In this document: one piece after another, positions 32,740 through 41,150 of the stretch | Numbering within the stretch: the stretch's first letter is position 1 | Layout: each line of letters starts with the position of its first letter | Assembly: GCF_042647165.1 (NCBI RefSeq) | Contig: NZ_JBHRUV010000017.1 | DNA: 64,000 bases | Origin: Camelimonas abortus | GTDB taxonomy: Bacteria > Pseudomonadota > Alphaproteobacteria > Rhizobiales > Beijerinckiaceae | Reading direction: 5' to 3' (one strand) | Made by a program: the position numbers and the translations under genes | The notes under the pieces: generated by a model | Database searches by the model: none | Told to the model about the DNA's origin: nothing | What the model saw: only the letters and a program-made list of their open reading frames with translations

Positions 32740-32756
32740 TGGAGACGGAGTCTCCA
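32740..32756 (+). promoter_or_regulatory. Inverted repeat in the htpX leader
   Basis: TGGAGAC-GGA-GTCTCCA is a perfect 7-bp dyad ending 12 bp before the htpX start and next to its GGGAGAAA ribosome-binding site. A CTTG...CCCACATT pair at 32710-32740 vaguely resembles a sigma-32 promoter but is weak. Confidence 0.4.
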
Positions 32757-32768
32757 GGGAGAAACTGC

Positions 32769-33713
32769 ATGAACTTCGCCAAAACCGCGCTGTTGCTGGC
32801 GGCGCTCACCGCGCTTTTTGGTGTGGTCGGCTATCTGCTGGGCGGGCCAACGGGAATGATGGTCGCGCTCGCCGTGGCCATCGCCATGAACCTGTTCACC
32901 TACTGGAACTCTGACCGGCTGGCGCTGGCCGCGTATGACGCCCGCGAGGTCACGGCGCAGACGGCGCCGGAGCTGGTGCGGATGACGCATGAACTGGCCC
33001 GCCGGGCCAGCATTCCTCCGCCGCGGGTGTATGTCATCGACAGTCCGCAGCCGAATGCTTTCGCCACCGGGCGCAGTCCGGAGAACGGCGCCGTCGCGGT
33101 GACGACCGGCCTCATGCATGCGCTCTCGCGCGAGGAGCTGGCCGGCGTCATCGCCCATGAGCTCGCCCATATCCGCAATCGCGACACTCTCATCATGACG
33201 GTGGCGGCCACCATCGCCGGCGCCATTTCATCCATCGCCCAGTTCGGCTTCCTGTTCGCCGCGCACCGTCAGGACAACAACGGGAACGGGCCCGGCCCCA
33301 TCGCGGGTCTGGTCATGGCCATTCTGGCGCCGCTCGCCGCCATGATTATCCAGATGGCGGTGAGCCGTTCGCGCGAGTATGAAGCGGACAGGCTGGGCGC
33401 CGAGATATGCGGGGAGCCAGTATGGCTCGCGTCCGCGCTCGGGCGTATTGAGCAGGGCGTCCACGCCGTCGTCGACGAGCGCGCGGAGGCGCATCCCGCC
33501 ACTGCGCCGCTGTTCATCATCAACCCGCTTTCGGGACGCGGCATGGACAACCTGTTCTCCACCCACCCGTCAACGGCAAACAGGATCAACGAATTGCAGA
33601 AACTGGCCAGAGCGTGGGGCAGGAGCTGGAGCATGGGCGCTCCGGCGGCGGGCGGTTTCCGGAGCGGCGCGTCGGCCAATCCGTGGGCGCGCAGGAGCGG
33701 ACCGTGGGGTTGA
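32769..33713 (+). CDS. htpX: Membrane zinc metalloprotease HtpX
   Basis: HtpX is an M48 metalloprotease that degrades damaged membrane proteins. The 314-residue protein has two N-terminal helices (about 5-45), the zinc motif HELAH within EELAGVIAHELAHIRNRD, a hydrophobic pair further on, and the third zinc ligand in SREYEADRLGAE. The C-terminus is Gly/Arg-rich. The ATG at 32769 has GGGAGAAA just upstream; a start at 32724 would cross the inverted repeat. It overlaps rsmB by 10 nt, indicating coupling. Confidence 0.93.
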   Translation: MNFAKTALLLAALTALFGVVGYLLGGPTGMMVALAVAIAMNLFTYWNSDRLALAAYDAREVTAQTAPELVRMTHELARRASIPPPRVYVIDSPQPNAFATGRSPENGAVAVTTGLMHALSREELAGVIAHELAHIRNRDTLIMTVAATIAGAISSIAQFGFLFAAHRQDNNGNGPGPIAGLVMAILAPLAAMIIQMAVSRSREYEADRLGAEICGEPVWLASALGRIEQGVHAVVDERAEAHPATAPLFIINPLSGRGMDNLFSTHPSTANRINELQKLARAWGRSWSMGAPAAGGFRSGASANPWARRSGPWG

Positions 33714-35110
33714 GGCCGCATGCGCGCGCCGCCGCCGGGCGCGCGCCGCGCCGCGCCGGCCGGCCCGCGTCCGCGCCCGGCCTTGCGTCCCGCAGGGCGG
33801 CCGCCGCGACTGTCAGGCAGCTGCTTGATCCGTCCGCCCGTGGCGTAACGCTGGAGCAGGCGTTCGACGCGGCCGCCGCCGGGCTGGACAGCCGCGACCG
33901 CGCTTTCGCCCGCGCCATCGTGACCACGACGCTCCGGCGGCTCGGGTCTGTCCGCCGTGTGCTCGGCGCGCTGATGGACAGGGGCTTCCCGCGCAAGTGC
34001 GGTTCGCTGGAGGCGGTGATGGTCACGGCCGCGGCGCAGATCCTGTTCATGGAGGCGCCAGATCATGCGGCGGTCGACAGCGCCGTCACCCTCGCCCGTC
34101 TCGACCGTAACGCCGCGCCGTTCGCCGGGCTGGCGAACGCCGTGCTGCGCAAGGTCGCCGCGCGCAGGGAGGAGGCGGCGTCGTACGATCCGCTTGAGGT
34201 CGATACGCCGGACTGGCTGGCCGCCCGCTGGCGCGCCGCCTGGGGCGAGGATACGGCGCGGGCCATCGCCGGCGCGCTGCGACTTGAGCCCTCGCTGGAC
34301 GTGACCGTGCGCGGCGACGCCGGTGAATGGGCGGCGCGGCTGGACGGCGTGACGCTCGATCTGGCGCCCGCCGGCGCCGTCACGCGCACCGTCCGGCTGC
34401 GCACCCTGCGGAATGTCGACGAATTGCCCGGCTATGCCGAGGGGATGTGGTGGGTGCAGGACGCCGCCGCGGCGCTGCCGGCGTTGCTGCTCGGCGTGCG
34501 CCCGGGGGAAAGGGTGGCCGACCTGTGCGCCGCCCCCGGCGGCAAGACCGCGCAGCTCCTGACCGCAGGCGGCGAGGTTCAGGCGTTCGACCGCTCGGCC
34601 GGGCGCATGCAGCGGCTCGCCGAAAACATGCGCCGGCTCGGCTTCAGCCCCGCCATGCATGTTCTGGATCTCACGGAAGCGGAAACGGCGGCCATCCCCG
34701 GCGCGCCGTTTGACGCCGTGTTGCTGGACGCGCCCTGCACGGCCACCGGCACCATCCGTCGCCATCCCGATGTGGCGTGGACCAAGCGCCCCGCCGACAT
34801 CGAACCGGTCGCCGCCCTGCAGGCCAGACTGCTGGACGTCGCCGTGGCGCTGCTGAAGCCTGGCGGCCGGCTGGTCTATTCCACCTGTTCGCTGGAGCCG
34901 GAGGAGGGCGAGGAGCAGATCCGCGGCCTGCTGGCGCGCAATCCCCGCGTGCAGCGGCTGCCGGTGACGGCGGACGAGCTGCCGGGGCTGCCGCAGGCGA
35001 TCACCGCGCTCGGGGACATTCGCACCCTGCCGTCGATGCTTCCACATCCGGAGCCGCGACTGGCGGGTCTCGACGGATTTTTCGCCGCCAGACTTGTGCT
35101 GGCGCCCTGA
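33704..35110 (+). CDS. rsmB: 16S rRNA (cytosine-C5) methyltransferase, RsmB/NOL1/NOP2 family
   Basis: The 468-residue protein has an N-terminal NusB-like RNA-binding domain (about 25-160, with LDSRDRAFARAIVTTTLRRLG) and a C-terminal SAM-dependent methyltransferase domain. WWVQDAAAALP and VADLCAAPGGKTAQLL form the SAM site; the two catalytic cysteines are in DAPCTATGTIRRHPD and YSTCSLEPEEGEEQI. I chose GTG at 33704, 6 nt after AGGAG, inside the last codons of htpX; no ATG fits this frame between there and the NusB-like domain. It is followed by a heparinase-like gene and purH, a common rhizobial order. Confidence 0.9.
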   Translation: MGLRPHARAAAGRAPRRAGRPASAPGLASRRAAAATVRQLLDPSARGVTLEQAFDAAAAGLDSRDRAFARAIVTTTLRRLGSVRRVLGALMDRGFPRKCGSLEAVMVTAAAQILFMEAPDHAAVDSAVTLARLDRNAAPFAGLANAVLRKVAARREEAASYDPLEVDTPDWLAARWRAAWGEDTARAIAGALRLEPSLDVTVRGDAGEWAARLDGVTLDLAPAGAVTRTVRLRTLRNVDELPGYAEGMWWVQDAAAALPALLLGVRPGERVADLCAAPGGKTAQLLTAGGEVQAFDRSAGRMQRLAENMRRLGFSPAMHVLDLTEAETAAIPGAPFDAVLLDAPCTATGTIRRHPDVAWTKRPADIEPVAALQARLLDVAVALLKPGGRLVYSTCSLEPEEGEEQIRGLLARNPRVQRLPVTADELPGLPQAITALGDIRTLPSMLPHPEPRLAGLDGFFAARLVLAP

Positions 35111-35313
35111 CGGTCGCTACCTCGGTCGCCGGCGCCTGTGGCCAGGCGTCGCGATGCGCCGGCCGCGGCTGCTGTCCGTAATGAGGCCGCCGGGCGTCCG
35201 GCGCGATTGGCGATTGGCGCGGGCGCTGTATTGTGGTCTCACCATCGTGGGCAATTCTGGGGCCAGCGGCAGGACCGGAAGGGACGTGACGCGTGGGGGG
35301 CAAGGGCGAAAGA

Positions 35314-37041
35314 ATGCGGCTTTATGCGCTGCTGGCGCGCGAGGGATTGCGCTGCGCGCTCTCGCTGGCCCGGGCGCTGGTTCTGCGGCTGTTTCCCGCG
35401 CCGGTGCGCGCGCCGGAACAGCTGCTGGTGGCGCCGCAGGACCTGCGCACCGCCGACCCGACGCTCGCCGCCGACTATTACGCCGGATTCTTCGCCTTCG
35501 CCGGACGGGTGGTCGAAACGCGCGGCGAATCGCCGTTCGCCGTGACGCCGCCCAGCCAGGCCTGGGACGAGGAGCTGTGCGGCTTCTCCTGGTTGCGGCA
35601 CCTGCGGGCGGCGAACACGGACATCGCCCGCGCCCATGCCCGCAGCCTCGTTGAGGACTTCCTTGAACATGACGGCGACCGGCGCGGCGCCGGCGCCGCG
35701 CCGCGGGTGGCGGCCCGGCGGCTGATCTCCTTCCTGTCCCAGACGCCGCTTTTGCTGGAAGGCGCGGACCAGAATTTCTACAGCCGCTTCATGCGGACCA
35801 TTGGCCGCTCCGTCGCCCAGTTGCGCGCCGCCGCCGGCCCCGACGTGACGGCGGACGACCGGCTGCTCATCGCCATCGCCCAGTGTTTCGCCGGCCTGTG
35901 CCTCGGCGCGCCGCCGCGCGCCCAGGCCCGTTCCGACGCCGCCCTCTCCGCCCTGCTCAACCGGCACGTGCTGCAGGATGGCGGGCACGTCAGCCGCAAT
36001 CCCCGCCGGCTGATCGAACTGCTGGCGGACCTCCTGCCGCTGCGGCAGACCTACACGGCGCGCGGTCTGGAGCCGCCGATGGCGCTGATCACCGCCATCG
36101 ATCGCATGATGCCGATGCTGCGCCTGTTCCGTCACGACGATGGCTCGATCGCCCTGTTTAATGGCATGGGAGCGTCGGAGCCGGACCTGCTGGCCACCAT
36201 CCTCGCCTATGACGATACGCATGCCCGCCCCATGACGCATGCGCCGTGGAGCGGCTATGAGCGCGTCGCCGCGGGGCGGGCGCTGCTGATCGCCGACGTC
36301 GGCGCGCCGCCGCCGCGACCCTTCTCCGCCGAGGCGCACGCCGGCTGCCTGTCGTTCGAATTTTCCTGCGCCGGCTCGGCGCTGGTGGTCAATTGCGGCG
36401 CCAGTCCCGTGGATGCGCCGGCGGCGCGGCTGGCGGCGCGCTCCACCGCGGCGCATTCAACCGTCACGGTCGCCGACAGCTCGTCCTGCCGCTTCGCCGG
36501 AGCGCCTCAGGGCGACTGGCTGGCGGCGGCGATTGAGCGGCTGGTCGGGCCGCTGGTGCTCTGCGGGCCGACGCAGGTGCGGGCCGAGCGTTCCGGCGAC
36601 GCCGCAGGCTTCCGCCTCGCGGCCAGCCATGACGGCTACCTGTCCCGCTACGGCGTCATTCATGAGCGGCGTTTCTGGCTGCCCGCGGCGGGCGACGGGC
36701 TTCACGGCGTCGACCGGCTGGAGCGTTCCGGCGGCGGCGAGGTGTCCGCCGTCATACGCTTTCATCTCCACCCCTCCGTACAGGCGACGCCCGATCCGGA
36801 TGGCCAGGCGGTCAGCCTGGTCACGCCGGACGGGCAGCACTGGCGCTTTGAAGCGCCGGGCCATGTGACGCATATTGACGAGAGCGTGTGGTTCGCGGCG
36901 CCGGGCGGCCCGCGTCCCTCGCGCCAGCTGGTCATCGACATGCTCGTGCCGGAGAACGTCGCCTTCACCGAGATTTCATGGCGTTTCACGCGCGTCGCCT
37001 GGGAGCGGCCCGACGTCATGGAGGATCTGCCGGCGGAATGA
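35314..37041 (+). CDS. Heparinase II/III-family protein
   Basis: The 575-residue protein matches the heparinase II/III-like family: an alpha-helical toroid in the first half (FSWLRHLRAANTDIARAHARS, then NRHVLQDGGHVSRNPRRLIELLADLLPLR) and a C-terminal beta-rich domain with ARSTAAHSTVTVADSSSCRF, DGYLSRYGVIHERRFWL and SAVIRFHLHPSV. Characterised relatives are polysaccharide lyases, but this rhizobial branch has, to my knowledge, no proven substrate. No clear signal peptide is seen; a hydrophobic start (LLAREGLRCALSLARALVLRLF) might anchor it. A GTG at 35293 is an alternative start. Its conserved place between rsmB and purH suggests a housekeeping envelope role (inference). Confidence 0.85.
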   Translation: MRLYALLAREGLRCALSLARALVLRLFPAPVRAPEQLLVAPQDLRTADPTLAADYYAGFFAFAGRVVETRGESPFAVTPPSQAWDEELCGFSWLRHLRAANTDIARAHARSLVEDFLEHDGDRRGAGAAPRVAARRLISFLSQTPLLLEGADQNFYSRFMRTIGRSVAQLRAAAGPDVTADDRLLIAIAQCFAGLCLGAPPRAQARSDAALSALLNRHVLQDGGHVSRNPRRLIELLADLLPLRQTYTARGLEPPMALITAIDRMMPMLRLFRHDDGSIALFNGMGASEPDLLATILAYDDTHARPMTHAPWSGYERVAAGRALLIADVGAPPPRPFSAEAHAGCLSFEFSCAGSALVVNCGASPVDAPAARLAARSTAAHSTVTVADSSSCRFAGAPQGDWLAAAIERLVGPLVLCGPTQVRAERSGDAAGFRLAASHDGYLSRYGVIHERRFWLPAAGDGLHGVDRLERSGGGEVSAVIRFHLHPSVQATPDPDGQAVSLVTPDGQHWRFEAPGHVTHIDESVWFAAPGGPRPSRQLVIDMLVPENVAFTEISWRFTRVAWERPDVMEDLPAE

Positions 37042-37212
37042 CGGCCCGGCCGGCCTGGGAGCCATGCGCTGGCCATTGTTGGATCAGGGCCGCATCCGTG
37101 CTATCGCGCGCCCTTTGGCGGAGCCGCGCGCCGGCGTCCGCTTCGCCGCAGCATGCTTTCGACCGCCTTCGACGTCGCGGCCTGATGGCGTTGGACAACA
37201 CACGGAACTTAC

Positions 37213-38805
37213 ATGTCGAACGAACTGCGTCGCGTGACCCGCGCACTTCTCTCCGTGTCGGACAAGACCGGCCTTATCGACTTCGCCCGTGCGCTGGTGG
37301 CGCGCGACATCGTGCTGATCTCCACCGGCGGCACCCGCAAGGCCATCGCTGACGCCGGCCTGCCCGTGACCGACGTTTCCGAAGTCACCGGCTTCCCGGA
37401 AATGATGGACGGCCGCGTCAAGACCCTGCACCCGGCGGTGCACGGCGGCCTGCTCGCCATCCGGAACAATCCGGAGCATCAGGCGGCGATGCTGGCCAAC
37501 GGCATCGGTCCCATCGACCTGCTCGTCGTCAACCTGTATCCGTTTGAGGCCACCGTCGCGTCCGGCGCCGGTTACGACGACTGCATCGAGAACATCGACA
37601 TTGGCGGTCCGGCCATGATCCGCGCCGCGGCCAAGAACCATGGCGATGTGGCGGTGGTGGTCGACATCGCCGACTACCAGACGGTGCTCGACGACCTGGC
37701 GGCCAATGACGGCGCCACCACCCTCGCCCTGCGCCGGCGGCTGGCCCAGAAGGCCTATGCCCGCACCGCCGCCTATGACGCCGCCATCTCCAACTGGCTC
37801 GCCGGCCAGATTGGCGAGAACAGCCCGGCGTTCCGCGCCATCGGCGGCGAGCTGGCGGAGGCCATGCGCTATGGCGAAAATCCGCACCAGGTCGCCGCTT
37901 TCTATCGCGGTCCCGAGCGGCGCTTTGGCGTCGCCACGGCGCGCCAGCTGCAGGGCAAGCAGCTCTCTTACAACAACATCAACGACACCGACGCCGCCTT
38001 CGAATGCGTGGCCGAATTTGATTCCGCCCGCACCGCGGCGGTGGCCATCATCAAGCACGCCAACCCCTGCGGCGTCGCCGAAGGCGCCACGCTGCTCGAG
38101 GCCTATGAGAGGGCGCTGCGCTGCGACCCCGTCTCGGCCTTCGGCGGCATCGTGGCCCTTAACCGGCCGCTGGACGCCGAAGCCGCGCGCAAGATCGTGG
38201 AGATTTTCACGGAGGTGATCATTGCTCCGGACGCCAGCGAGGAGGCGATCGCCATCGTCGGCGCCAAGAAAAACCTGCGGCTGCTGCTCACCGGCGGCCT
38301 GCCGGATCCGCGCGCGCCCGGCCTCGCCGTGCGCACCGTCGCCGGCGGTTTCCTCGTCCAGGGCCGCGACAACGCCGTGGTCGACGACATGGACCTGCGC
38401 GTGGTCACCAAACGCCAGCCCACAGCGCGCGAGCTGGCTGACATGCGCTTCGCCTTCCGCGTCGCCAAGCACGTGAAGTCCAACGCCATCGTCTACGCCA
38501 GGGACGGCGCCACGGTGGGCATCGGCGCCGGCCAGATGAGCCGCGTCGATTCCTCGCGCATCGCCGCCTGGAAGGCCGCCGAGGCCGCGAAACTCGCCGG
38601 TCTGCCCGAGAGCCTGGCGGTGGGATCGGTGGTCGCCTCCGATGCGTTCTTCCCCTTCCCCGACGGCCTGCTGGCGGCGGCGGAGGCAGGCGCCACCGCG
38701 GTGATCCAGCCCGGCGGCTCCATGCGCGACGACGAGGTGATCCGGGCCGCCGACGAGGCGGGCCTGGCGATGGTCTTCACCGGCCATCGTCATTTCCGTC
38801 ACTGA
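37213..38805 (+). CDS. purH: Bifunctional AICAR transformylase / IMP cyclohydrolase
   Basis: PurH performs the last two steps of IMP synthesis. The 530-residue protein has the MGS-like IMP cyclohydrolase domain (about 1-145: ALLSVSDKTGLIDFARAL, ISTGGTRKAI, GRVKTLHPAVHGGLL) and the AICAR transformylase domain (about 150-530: MRYGENPHQVAAFYR, KQLSYNNINDTDAA, IIKHANPCGVA, GIGAGQMSRVDS, DAFFPFPDG). It follows the heparinase-like gene by 171 nt; I looked there for a purine or ZTP riboswitch and saw none. Confidence 0.97.
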   Translation: MSNELRRVTRALLSVSDKTGLIDFARALVARDIVLISTGGTRKAIADAGLPVTDVSEVTGFPEMMDGRVKTLHPAVHGGLLAIRNNPEHQAAMLANGIGPIDLLVVNLYPFEATVASGAGYDDCIENIDIGGPAMIRAAAKNHGDVAVVVDIADYQTVLDDLAANDGATTLALRRRLAQKAYARTAAYDAAISNWLAGQIGENSPAFRAIGGELAEAMRYGENPHQVAAFYRGPERRFGVATARQLQGKQLSYNNINDTDAAFECVAEFDSARTAAVAIIKHANPCGVAEGATLLEAYERALRCDPVSAFGGIVALNRPLDAEAARKIVEIFTEVIIAPDASEEAIAIVGAKKNLRLLLTGGLPDPRAPGLAVRTVAGGFLVQGRDNAVVDDMDLRVVTKRQPTARELADMRFAFRVAKHVKSNAIVYARDGATVGIGAGQMSRVDSSRIAAWKAAEAAKLAGLPESLAVGSVVASDAFFPFPDGLLAAAEAGATAVIQPGGSMRDDEVIRAADEAGLAMVFTGHRHFRH

Positions 38806-38835
38806 CGGCGCAGGGCCCGGCGCGGGGCGTCGGCC

Positions 38836-39357
38836 ATGACTGGGACCGGGCCCATGCTTACCTTCGTTCTCGGCGGCGCGCGCTCCGGCAAGAGCCGCCA
38901 CGCCGAGGCGCTTGTCGAAGCGCTGCCGCCGCCCTGGGTCTATGTGGCGACGGCGCAGGCGGGCGACGCAGAGATGCGCGAGCGCATCGCCCATCACCGC
39001 CAGCGCCGGCGCGCCGGCTGGCGCACTGTCGAGGCGCCGCGCGACCTTGTGACCGCGCTGGCGGACATCCCCGACGGACAGCCGGCGCTGGTCGACTGTC
39101 TCACCCTGTGGCTGACCAACCTGCTGCTGGCGGACGCCGACCTCTCCGCCGAAACCGCCCGCCTCGTCGGCGCGCTTGCCCGCCCGAGGGGGCCCTGGTT
39201 CGTGGTGGCGAATGAGGTCGGTCTCGGCATCGTGCCGGACAATGCACTGGCGCGGCGCTTCCGTGACGAGGCCGGGCGCCTGAACCAGGCGGTCGCCGCG
39301 GTCGCCGGCCGGGTGCTGTTCATGGCCGCCGGCCTTCCCCTGCAGCTCAAGGGCTGA
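38836..39357 (+). CDS. cobU: Adenosylcobinamide kinase / adenosylcobinamide-phosphate guanylyltransferase
   Basis: CobU (CobP) activates adenosylcobinamide to GDP-cobinamide in late cobalamin assembly and salvage. The 173-residue protein has the P-loop FVLGGARSGKSRHAE near residues 9-23, YVATAQAGDAEMRERIAHHRQRR with the guanylylated His region, VDCLTLWLTNLL and VVANEVGLGIVPDNALARRFRDEAGRLNQ, all typical. It is isolated from other cob genes in this window. Its product supports B12-dependent ethylmalonyl-CoA mutase (58.5-60.5 kb). No cobalamin riboswitch was seen in the 30-nt gap after purH. Confidence 0.93.
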   Translation: MTGTGPMLTFVLGGARSGKSRHAEALVEALPPPWVYVATAQAGDAEMRERIAHHRQRRRAGWRTVEAPRDLVTALADIPDGQPALVDCLTLWLTNLLLADADLSAETARLVGALARPRGPWFVVANEVGLGIVPDNALARRFRDEAGRLNQAVAAVAGRVLFMAAGLPLQLKG

Positions 39358-39473
39358 CTGCGCCCGCCGCGCGTCCGGCTGACGGGCGTTGCATCCAGGC
39401 GCCGTTGCGCTCACTGTTGGCGCGGGGCGCGGTCGCGCCGGCGCGCGCGACCGGTTTGGATGGAGGAAAAGCC

Positions 39474-40133
39474 ATGGGCGGCGGCAAAAAGGCGGAAAAG
39501 AACGTGAAAAAGGCGCACGGCGAGGCGGTTGCGGCCGCGGCGCCGCCGCCGCGCCAGCGGGATGAGGCGCTCATGGCGCTGAAGCTTCCGCCGGGCGAAC
39601 TTTCGCCGGAGATGCAGGCCTATTTCCGCAAATGTGAGGAAAAGCTGGGCTACGTTCCCAACGTTTTGCAGGCCTATGCCTTTGACGACGCCAAGCTGAA
39701 GGCGTTCTCAACCTTTTACAATGACCTGATGCTGGCGCCCTCGGGCCTCTCGAAGCTCGAGCGGGAGATGATCGCCGTGGTGGTCTCCAGCATCAACCGC
39801 TGCTTCTATTGCCTGACCGCCCACGGGGCGGCCGTGCGGCAGCTGTCCGGCGACCCGGTATTGGGGGAGCTGATGGTGATGAACTATCGCGCCGCCCGCC
39901 TGGACAGGCGCCGTCGCGCCATGCTCGATTTCGCCGCCAAACTCACCGAAACGCCGGACAAGATCGTTGAGGCCGATCGCGAGGCCCTGCGCGAGGCGGG
40001 CTTTTCTGATCGCGATATCTGGGACATCGCCGCCGTGGCCTCATTCTTCAACATGAGCAACCGGATGGCGTCGGCCGTCGACATGCGGCCAAACCACGAA
40101 TACCACGGCGCCTTCCGCGCGGATGCGCAATGA
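39474..40133 (+). CDS. AhpD-like / peroxidase-related carboxymuconolactone decarboxylase-family protein
   Basis: The 219-residue protein has a Lys/Ala-rich N-terminal tail and then an AhpD-like helical domain (about 45-200). The CxxC redox motif is in SSINRCFYCLTAHGAAVRQLSGDP, the pattern of proteins annotated as uncharacterised peroxidase-related enzymes. Conserved elements include LGYVPNVLQAYA near the start and the ending RPNHEYHGAF. The ATG at 39474 follows GGAGGAAA. A peroxide or thiol-redox role is likely; the substrate is unknown. An XRE regulator gene lies 103 nt downstream with a dyad between them. Confidence 0.8.
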   Translation: MGGGKKAEKNVKKAHGEAVAAAAPPPRQRDEALMALKLPPGELSPEMQAYFRKCEEKLGYVPNVLQAYAFDDAKLKAFSTFYNDLMLAPSGLSKLEREMIAVVVSSINRCFYCLTAHGAAVRQLSGDPVLGELMVMNYRAARLDRRRRAMLDFAAKLTETPDKIVEADREALREAGFSDRDIWDIAAVASFFNMSNRMASAVDMRPNHEYHGAFRADAQ

Positions 40134-40156
40134 CGCGCGTTTCCGGCGCGGCGTCG

Positions 40157-40171
40157 TTACCTGCGAGGTAA
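40157..40171. promoter_or_regulatory. TTACCT-N3-AGGTAA dyad, candidate XRE/MmyB operator
   Basis: A perfect 6-bp inverted repeat with a 3-nt spacer lies 24 bp after the AhpD-like gene and 66 bp before the XRE gene. Its place suits autoregulation. Confidence 0.5.
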
Positions 40172-40236
40172 TGGCGCCGGCGCCGGCGCCGTGATGTTCT
40201 GTCCCGGAGCAGACATTCGCAGGGGAGGGCGGCGTC

Positions 40237-41055
40237 ATGGCGGCGACATCCGGCGGCGTGGGCGCGCAACTGAAGGAATGGCGCGCGCGCCGGCGCATGA
40301 GCCAGCTTGATCTGGCGTGCGAGGCGGGCATCTCCACCCGCCATCTGAGTTTCGTGGAGACCGGCCGCGCCCAGCCCTCGCGCGAGATGCTGCTGCTGCT
40401 GGCGGAGCGGCTGGCCATTCCGTTGCGCGAGCGCAACGCCCTGCTGGTGGCGGCCGGCTATGCGCCCATGTTTCCCGAGCGTAGCCTGGACGATCCTGAT
40501 CTCGCCGCGGCCCGCGCCGCCATCGCGCAGATCCTGAAAGTCCATGATCCGTGGCCGGCGCTGGCGGTCGACCGTCACTGGAACATGGTGACGGCCAACG
40601 CCGCCGTGCCGCCGCTGCTCGCCGGCGTCGCGCCCGCCCTGCTTGCGGCGCCGGTGAACGTGCTGCGCCTGTCGCTGCATCCGGAGGGGCTCGCCCCGCG
40701 CATCCTCAACTATCACGAGTGGCGGGACCACATCCTGCACCGGCTGCGCCGGCAGATCGACCAGTCGGCGGATGCAGGGCTTGCGGCGCTGCATGACGAA
40801 CTGCAGGCCTATCCCGCTCCGGTCTCATCGCGGCCGCGCCGCCACGCGCCCGGCATCGTGGCGCCGCTGCAGCTGGCGGTCGATGGAACCGCGCTCTCCT
40901 TCATCAGCGTCACCACAGTGTTCGGCGCGCCGCTGGACGTCACGCTTTCCGAGCTGGCGATGGAAACTTTCTTTCCAGTGGACGAGACGACCTCCAATTA
41001 CCTCCAGGCGCAGGCGGCGGCGCGCGAGCGCGATCCGCAGGCCGTGGAGATGTAG
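40237..41055 (+). CDS. XRE-family regulator with MmyB-like ligand-binding domain
   Basis: The 272-residue protein has an N-terminal helix-turn-helix of the XRE type (about 8-65: LKEWRARRRMSQLDLACEAGI, then STRHLSFVETGRAQPSREML) and an MmyB-like domain (about 100-265) with HDPWPALAVDRHWNMVTANAA, NVLRLSLHPEGLAPRILNY and a closing FFPVDETT. MmyB-like domains are thought to bind small hydrophobic ligands, and such regulators commonly control a neighbouring redox gene. A dyad upstream may be its operator. It converges on htpG; a terminator for htpG lies between. Confidence 0.87.
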   Translation: MAATSGGVGAQLKEWRARRRMSQLDLACEAGISTRHLSFVETGRAQPSREMLLLLAERLAIPLRERNALLVAAGYAPMFPERSLDDPDLAAARAAIAQILKVHDPWPALAVDRHWNMVTANAAVPPLLAGVAPALLAAPVNVLRLSLHPEGLAPRILNYHEWRDHILHRLRRQIDQSADAGLAALHDELQAYPAPVSSRPRRHAPGIVAPLQLAVDGTALSFISVTTVFGAPLDVTLSELAMETFFPVDETTSNYLQAQAAARERDPQAVEM

Positions 41056-41081
41056 GCGTCTCCAGGACCTTGCGCCCGGAG

Positions 41082-41110
41082 AAAAAACGCCCGCGTCCAG
41101 GACGCGGGCG
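41082..41110 (-). terminator. Intrinsic terminator of htpG
   Basis: CGCCCGCGTCC, a single central base and GGACGCGGGCG form an 11-bp dyad; on the minus strand it is followed by six T. It is 41 nt beyond the htpG stop. Confidence 0.85.
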
Positions 41111-41150
41111 ACGGAACGGCGGCCTCCCGCCGCAGCGCGATGAGGGGCCT

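Noticed and set aside
35314..37041. A polysaccharide-utilisation locus around the heparinase-like gene
   Set aside because: The neighbours are rsmB and purH; no transporters, sulfatases or other lyases are present.
37042..37212. A ZTP or purine riboswitch before purH
   Set aside because: I looked for the conserved core motifs and saw none in the 171-nt gap.
40171..40192. A GGCGCC-type short tandem repeat
   Set aside because: Only about three units; common by chance in DNA of this composition.
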